From Planctomycetota bacterium (GTDB lineage Bacteria; Planctomycetota; UBA1135; UBA2386): a DNA stretch of 43,068 bases. A model generated the notes under the pieces. The model saw nothing but the letters and a program-made list of their open reading frames with translations, was not told where the DNA came from and ran no database searches. The position numbers and the translations under genes were made by a program. Location of the stretch: NCBI GenBank assembly GCA_002684655.1, contig NYVR01000170.1, positions 1 through 43,068 on the forward strand. The letters run 5' to 3'. How positions within the stretch are numbered: the stretch's first letter is position 1; each line of letters begins with the position of its first letter. Positions 41,871 through 43,068 of this stretch are shown here, one piece after another.

Positions 41871-42559
41871 CCGGCCTCTCTCGCGGCTGCGCCGACCCCG
41901 TGAGCGTCCAGCTGGGGGAGCAGGCGACGCCAGTCGGCGCGCGCCAGCGAATCCGGTCGCCGGCGCGCGCGGACGATGCGGTAGCGGGGGGAGTCGATGT
42001 TGTAGATCTGCTCGGGGCCGACGATGAGGTTGCGCAAGTCGAGGTTGCGGTCGCGGAATCCAGATTGGTGCAGCGCGCGGACGAAATCGCCGATGCGACG
42101 CGCGATGCCTGCGCGCGCTTGCGCGTCGCTTGTCGCCAGGAGCTGGTCGGCGGGCGCGCCGGGCACTTCGGCGCTGACCAGCGTCGCGCGTCTCAAGAAG
42201 CCGGCGGATCGGGTCTCTAGGCAGGCAAAATTGCTTGGCGCAGGGAAACCGTGCTCGGTGAGCCAGGCGTATGCTGCGCACTCGCGCGCCGCCCGTGAGC
42301 GGCGCCACGGCGCTGTCCACTTACCCCAGTTGGCCAAGCGGCTGCCGATATCGTCGTAAGTATATGTTTTGAAATACCATACGCATCCATCAAGGCGGAT
42401 CTTTCGGACCCACGAAGAGCGATGATCGGTGACCGTGGTGCCGAAGTCTCGCAGGGTCAGATCCTCCCAGGGCGGCCATCGATCGGCGACGAGGCCCCAT
42501 TGTGGAGAAGCGCAAACAAGCTGATAGCAGTTGTGGGGTCTTGCTGGCAATCCGCTCAC
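41867..42559 (-). CDS. Lipopolysaccharide-kinase-like (Kdo/WaaP fold) protein
   Basis: 230 residues. The layout fits the small LPS/InaA-type kinase family: a beta-rich ATP-binding part with VRKIRLDGCVWYFKTY (Lys candidate), the helix SRAARECAAYAWLTEHGFPAP that supplies the Glu, a hinge with FLRRATLVSAEVPG, then GDFVRALHQSGFRDRNLDLRN and YNIDSPRYRI. The catalytic HRDxxxxN becomes RDRNLDLRN, and the metal-binding Asp is in NIDSPR. It may phosphorylate a lipid A core sugar. GTG 42559 is the apparent start, but it lies inside the promoter region of the neighbouring gene, so a later start is possible. Confidence 0.75.
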   Translation of the reverse strand: MSGLPARPHNCYQLVCASPQWGLVADRWPPWEDLTLRDFGTTVTDHRSSWVRKIRLDGCVWYFKTYTYDDIGSRLANWGKWTAPWRRSRAARECAAYAWLTEHGFPAPSNFACLETRSAGFLRRATLVSAEVPGAPADQLLATSDAQARAGIARRIGDFVRALHQSGFRDRNLDLRNLIVGPEQIYNIDSPRYRIVRARRRPDSLARADWRRLLPQLDAHGVGAAAREAG

Positions 42560-42570
42560 AAGCGTATACT
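42541..42570 (+). promoter_or_regulatory. Probable sigma-70-type promoter of the HU/IHF gene
   Basis: TTGCTG (42541-42546) and TATACT (42565-42570) are separated by 18 nt, near the consensus TTGACA-17-TATAAT. The HU/IHF start is 63 nt downstream. It covers the 5' end of the divergent kinase-like gene. Confidence 0.5.
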
Positions 42571-42632
42571 AGGGCGCAAGTTGATGCACGCCCGCGCCTC
42601 TGTGCAGTGGCGCCCCAAACACGCAGGAGTAC

Positions 42633-43068
42633 ATGGTGAAGACCGTCACGAAAAAGGAACTGGTTCACCGGATTGCTGAGAAGACCGGCACCACCAAGGT
42701 GGTAGCGAAAGATGTCATCCAGAAGTTCTTGGACGCGATCACAGATGAATTGGCAGACGGCAACCGGCTCGAGTTCCGAGAGTTCGGTGTCTTCGAGAGT
42801 CGCGAGCGAGCCGAACGCCTCGCGCAAAATCCGCGCACCCTCGAGAAGGTCGCGGTCCCTTCGAAGAAGATCGTGAAGTTCAAGGTCGGCCGCTTGATGC
42901 GCAGCTGCGTCGCCAACGGAGAGTCCACGGCGATCGCGCGCAAGCGCGAAGAGCTCGCGAGCACCGACAAGCCAGAAGAAGTCGAGAGGCTGCGCGCCGA
43001 GCTGCGCGCGCTAGGAGCCCAAGGCGAAGCTTCCGGGCAAATGACCGCGGCTCCGGCGCCCGGTGGAG
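42633..43068 (+). CDS. HU/IHF-family DNA-binding protein with C-terminal extension (3' end outside window)
   Basis: 145 codons are visible from ATG 42633 to the window edge with no stop. AGGAG (42625-42629) precedes it; since ATG is only 3 nt away, the adjacent GTG at 42636 may be used. The HU fold is clear: TKKELVHRIAEKTGTTKVVA, FLDAITDELADGNRLEFREF, GVFESRERAERLAQNPRT and the flanking PSKKIVKFKVGR. HU/IHF proteins bend DNA and compact the chromosome. Normal members end near residue 95; here the chain goes on for at least 50 residues, first charged and helical (RKREELASTDKPEEVERLRA), then Ala/Pro/Gly-rich. Confidence 0.92.
   Translation, partial: MVKTVTKKELVHRIAEKTGTTKVVAKDVIQKFLDAITDELADGNRLEFREFGVFESRERAERLAQNPRTLEKVAVPSKKIVKFKVGRLMRSCVANGESTAIARKREELASTDKPEEVERLRAELRALGAQGEASGQMTAAPAPGG

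Noticed and set aside
1-43068. tRNA, rRNA, CRISPR arrays, insertion sequences or prophage genes
   Set aside because: I saw no T-arm signatures, no rRNA-like stretches, no regularly spaced repeats, no transposase or integrase motifs. The window looks like stable core chromosome.

Overview
The window is GC-rich, densely coded bacterial chromosome holding about 38 genes. It suggests a Gram-negative-type planctomycete. The outer-membrane side is shown by kdsB, an MlaE/MlaF/MlaD lipid-transport set, a lipopolysaccharide-kinase-like protein and five probable lipoproteins. A secD-secF fusion and a secreted M14 carboxypeptidase ending in a Gly/Ala-rich module of the kind I associate with deep-branching Planctomycetota (Poly30/Pla163-like strains) point the same way. 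The phylum call is inference; no rRNA is present.

Layout. 1-3716, minus strand: a secreted selenoprotein candidate, a polytopic membrane protein and a secreted PhoD-like metallophosphatase that runs off the left edge. 3956-4408, plus: a small DUF4826-like protein. 4899-11732, plus: ftsH, cdaA, cdaR, glmM, tsaB and a PepSY-type membrane protein, tightly packed, joining membrane proteolysis, c-di-AMP synthesis, cell-wall precursor synthesis and tRNA t6A modification. 11752-18578, minus: a lipoprotein, kdsB and pyrG, then an unusual operon (DUF2752, GYF_2 protein, membrane-anchored protein, CAAX-type protease) and two small membrane proteins. 19048-22545, plus: pyruvate carboxylase. 22788-30241, minus: trmD, rplS, secDF, nadB, hflX. 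30356-31290, plus: riboflavin synthase and a small lipoprotein. 31279-32898, minus: a two-domain secreted cyanophycinase-like protein. 32992-35813, plus: a DCC thiol oxidoreductase and the M14 carboxypeptidase. 35846-40004, minus: a Trp-Pro-repeat lipoprotein followed by MlaE, MlaF and MlaD homologues. 40258-41870, plus: two lipoproteins. 41867-42559, minus: a sugar/LPS-kinase-like protein. 42633 to the right edge, plus: an HU/IHF-family protein with a C-terminal extension.

The most interesting signal is at 2643-3716. A signal-peptide-bearing thioredoxin-like reading frame is interrupted only by two adjacent in-frame TGA codons at the position where a redox motif would sit. It continues in the same frame for 300 further codons, and a hairpin with bacterial SECIS geometry starts 14 nt after the second TGA. 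This reads as a tandem selenocysteine (Sec-Sec) protein. It is easily missed because ordinary gene calling starts at the GTG just after the two TGAs. The second most interesting area is the Mla-like operon, where the first gene encodes a lipoprotein with about 17 Trp-Pro repeats and the last an MCE protein with a 34-residue tandem repeat.
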